This document shows, one piece after another, positions 60,959-64,000 of a DNA stretch of 64,000 nucleotides. The translations under genes and the position numbers were made by a program. The stretch comes from Eulemur rufifrons (taxonomy: Eukaryota; Chordata; Mammalia; Primates; Lemuridae). The DNA lies in the NCBI RefSeq assembly GCF_041146395.1, contig NC_091009.1, forward strand, positions 2,223,501 through 2,287,500, in the 5' to 3' direction. Below the pieces are notes generated by a model. The model was not told the DNA's origin. It saw only the letters and a program-made list of their open reading frames with translations, and searched no databases. Position 1 is the first letter of the stretch. Every line of letters starts with the position of its first letter.

Positions 60959-63900
60959 CTCACCCTAAATCTTAACACTGACCCTAACCTTCACCTTTAA
61001 CTCTAAGCCTAACCCTTAACCCTACAGTAAGGAAGACCCTTAATGCTAATGGGATCCCTTGTCCCTAACCCTAACACTACAGCTAAAAATAACCCTAACC
61101 TTTGATCCTTAAACCTAACCCCTAACACTTACTTTAACCCCAAACCCTGACCCTAATCCTAAGCATTAAACCTAACCCTATCTCTTAACCCTAACGCTAG
61201 CCCTTACCCTAATGCCTAGATCTAACCCTAATCTAACCTACCGCCTAGTCCTAACCTTAAGCCCTAATGTTAACTCTCACCCTGAACCCTAAACCTACCC
61301 GTAACCCTTAACACTAACCCTATTCGTGAACCTTAACCCTGACCCTAACCATTACCCACACCCAAGCATTTAACCCTGACCCTAACCCTAATCCTTAATG
61401 ATAACCCTAAAACTAAACCCTAACCCTAAGCCGAACACTTAACCCTAATCCTATCCCTTAACCCTAACCCTAATGCTAACCCCTAAACCTAACCCTCACC
61501 GTGACCAGTAAACCTAACCCTAACCTCTAAGACAAACCATAGCACATAACTCTAACCCTAAAACTAACCCTAACCCTAACCCTAACCCTAAACCCTAACA
61601 CTTAACCTTAACCCTAAGCGTTAACTCTCACGCTAACCTTTAATCCTAAACCTAAACCTAATCTTCTACCCTAAACCTAACACGTAACCCTAATCCTGTA
61701 CCTAACCCTAACCCCTCATCTTAACCCTAACCGTAAACCTCAACCCAAAACCAAAGTGTAACCGTTAAACCTAACAGTAACCTTTAACCCTAACCCTAAT
61801 CCCTAACCCTAAGCCCTCACCCTAACACTAAACTTCATCCTTCACCCTAACCAGAATCCTAACCCTAAATCTAATTCTCAGACTTCTTGCTTTCTTACAG
61901 TTTAGAAAGCCTGCAATCCTCCCATGCCATGCGTGAAAGGAGGCTCTACCACTGTGTCCAGCATGAAACCCACGGGCCCATACCCAGAGTATGATAGAGT
62001 GGGTTCCCGGGTACAATCCCAGCCCCCTAAACTCCCCCCGCCCGCCTAATGCAGACAGGGCCCGTGTGCTAAGCATAAACAATACCTTTAACAGATAACC
62101 CTAACCCTGAACGTAACACCCAACCCTCTTCCTATTTCTCCCCTTAACACGTAAACCTCACCATGCGCCTAACTTTAACTTCTTATCCTAACGTTAATGC
62201 ATAACCCATTTCCTGAGAACAACCCCTATCCCATAATTTTAACCCTATCTCCTAGTCATCATTGTGACTCCTAATCCCTAACCCTAATTCTAAACCGCTA
62301 ACCCTAACCGGAACCCTACCTACAACCCTAACACTGACAGTAACCCTTACTTCTAACCCCAACGCTATGCCTAACAAAAACCCTAACCCTTGACCCTAAC
62401 CCTTCACCCTAACCCCTAAGCCTTACCCTAACCGTTAACCCTAATCCTAATCCTAACCATTAAACCTAACCCTAGCTCTTAAAGCTAACCCTAAACCTTA
62501 CCCTCACGACTAGATCTAAGCCTGACACTAACCTAACACCTAACCCTAACCAGAACCCCTAAAGCTAACCCTGAAACCTATCCCTAACCCTAGCAGTAAA
62601 CTTTAACCCTAAACCTAAGCCCAACCCGTAACCCTAATCCTATCCTTTTACCCTAAAACTAACCCCTAAACCTAACCCCTATACCTCACCCTAACTCTAA
62701 CCCCAATCCTAATTCTAACCATACCCCTTCATAAAACACTAACTCCTAACCGCTAACCCTAACACTAACCAAAAACCCTAATCACTAATCCCTAACCCTA
62801 ACGCTTAGCCTTTACCCTAACCGTTAACCCTCACCCTAAATCTTAACACTGACCCTAACCTTCACCTTTAACTCTAAGCCTAACCCTTAACCCTACAGTA
62901 AGGAAGACCCTTAATGCTAATGGGATCCCTTGTCCCTAACCCTAACACTACAGCTAAAAATAACCCTAACCTTTGATCCTTAAACCTAACCCCTAACACT
63001 TACTTTAACCCCAAACCCTGACCCTAATCCTAAGCATTAAACCTAACCCTATCTCTTAACCCTAACGCTAGCCCTTACCCTAATGCCTAGATCTAACCCT
63101 AATCTAACCTACCGCCTAGTCCTAACCTTAAGCCCTAATGTTAACTCTCACCCTGAACCCTAAACCTACCCGTAACCCTTAACACTAACCCTATTCGTGA
63201 ACCTTAAACCTGACCCTAACCATTACCCACACCCAAGCATTTAACCCTGACCCTAACCCTAATCCTTAATGATAACCCTAAAACTAAACCCTAACCCTAA
63301 GCCGAACACTTAACCCTAATCCTATCCCTTAACCCTAACCCTAATGCTAACCCCTAAACCTAACCCTCACCGTGACCAGTAAACCTAACCCTAACCTCTA
63401 AGACAAACCATAGCACATAACTCTAACCCTAAAACTAACCCTAACCCTAACCCTAACCCTAAACCCTAACACTTAACCTTAACCCTAAGCGTTAACTCTC
63501 ACGCTAACCTTTAATCCTAAACCTAAACCTAATCTTCTACCCTAAACCTAACACGTAACCCTAACCCTGTACCTAACCCTAACCCCTCATCTTAACCCTA
63601 ACCGTAAACCTAAACCCAAAACCAAAGTGTAACCGTTAAACCTAACAGTAACCTTTAACCCTAACCCTAATCCCTAACCCTAAGCCCTCACCCTAACACT
63701 AAACTTCATCCTTCACCCTAACCAGAATCCTAACCCTAAATCTAATTCTCAGACTTCTTGCTTTCTTACAGTTTAGAAAGCCTGCAATCCTCCCATGCCA
63801 TGCGTGAAAGGAGGCTCTACCACTGTGTCCAGCATGAAACCCACGGGCCCATACCCAGAGTATGATAGAGTGGGTTCCCGGGTACAATCCCAGCCCCCTA

Positions 63901-64000
63901 AACTCCCCCCGCCCGCCTAATGCAGACAGGGCCCGTGTGCTAAGCATAAACAATACCTTTAACAGATAACCCTAACCCTGAACGTAACACCCAACCCTCT
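60959..64000 (-). repeat. 1,871-bp single-island tandem unit
   Basis: Two adjacent copies, about 60,959-62,829 and 62,830 to the window end (incomplete), each hold one A' island (61,870-62,075 and 63,740-63,945). The two islands are identical as read, including the unusual TCTTACAGTTTAG and GTGTCCAGCATG variants. Only scattered single-base differences appear elsewhere (AACCTTAACCCTGACC near 61,330 against AACCTTAAACCTGACC near 63,200). On the minus strand the filler joins A'-downstream sequence to A-downstream sequence near 61,465 and 63,335. Confidence 0.85.

Overview
This window is vertebrate satellite and telomere-like repeat DNA, and I find no protein-coding gene, tRNA, rRNA or other RNA gene in it. 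The host is most likely a strepsirrhine primate, probably a lemur. The only dispersed repeat is one Alu (52,056-52,395, minus strand), whose long T/A-rich middle linker and 'CAGCCTAGCTCACAGCAACC' segment I know from lemur Alus. The open reading frames present are by-products of tandem repetition; they recur because the DNA repeats, not because a protein is conserved.

Layout. (1) 1-18,392: a satellite with monomers of about 95 bp in three alternating types (trimer about 283 bp), grouped into a higher-order unit of about 2,685 bp. Monomers lie on the + strand to about 7,705 and on the - strand after it. The region forms a large inverted repeat: 1-6,665 pairs with 11,146-17,811, coordinates summing to about 17,811, and the left arm runs off the window edge. 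The centre (6,666-11,145) is rearranged. (2) 18,393-41,566: degenerate TTAGGG-like repeats on the + strand, interrupted by GC-richer islands of about 185-200 bp in related classes, here called A, A', A'' and B. From 19,620 to 36,448 this is a tandem array with a period of exactly 4,092 bp, four full near-identical copies plus a partial one, then a diverged fifth copy and an irregular tail. (3) 41,567-41,584: an 18-bp linker where the G-rich strand switches from + to -, a head-to-head TTAGGG/CCCTAA junction. (4) 41,585-64,000: the same repeat family inverted, first irregular, then a B/A'/A'' unit of about 3.55 kb in which the A'' islands are A''/A' chimeras, and finally a simpler 1,871-bp single-island unit that continues past the window.

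The parts look related by descent. Each 95-bp monomer carries a core 18/20 identical to the 3' end of the telomere-array islands, so the satellite and the islands appear to share an ancestor. The region is best read as a subtelomeric or interstitial/pericentromeric heterochromatin block shaped by unequal exchange, gene conversion, inversion and possibly an old end-to-end fusion. I found no new enzymatic or defence system; what is of interest is the repeat architecture.
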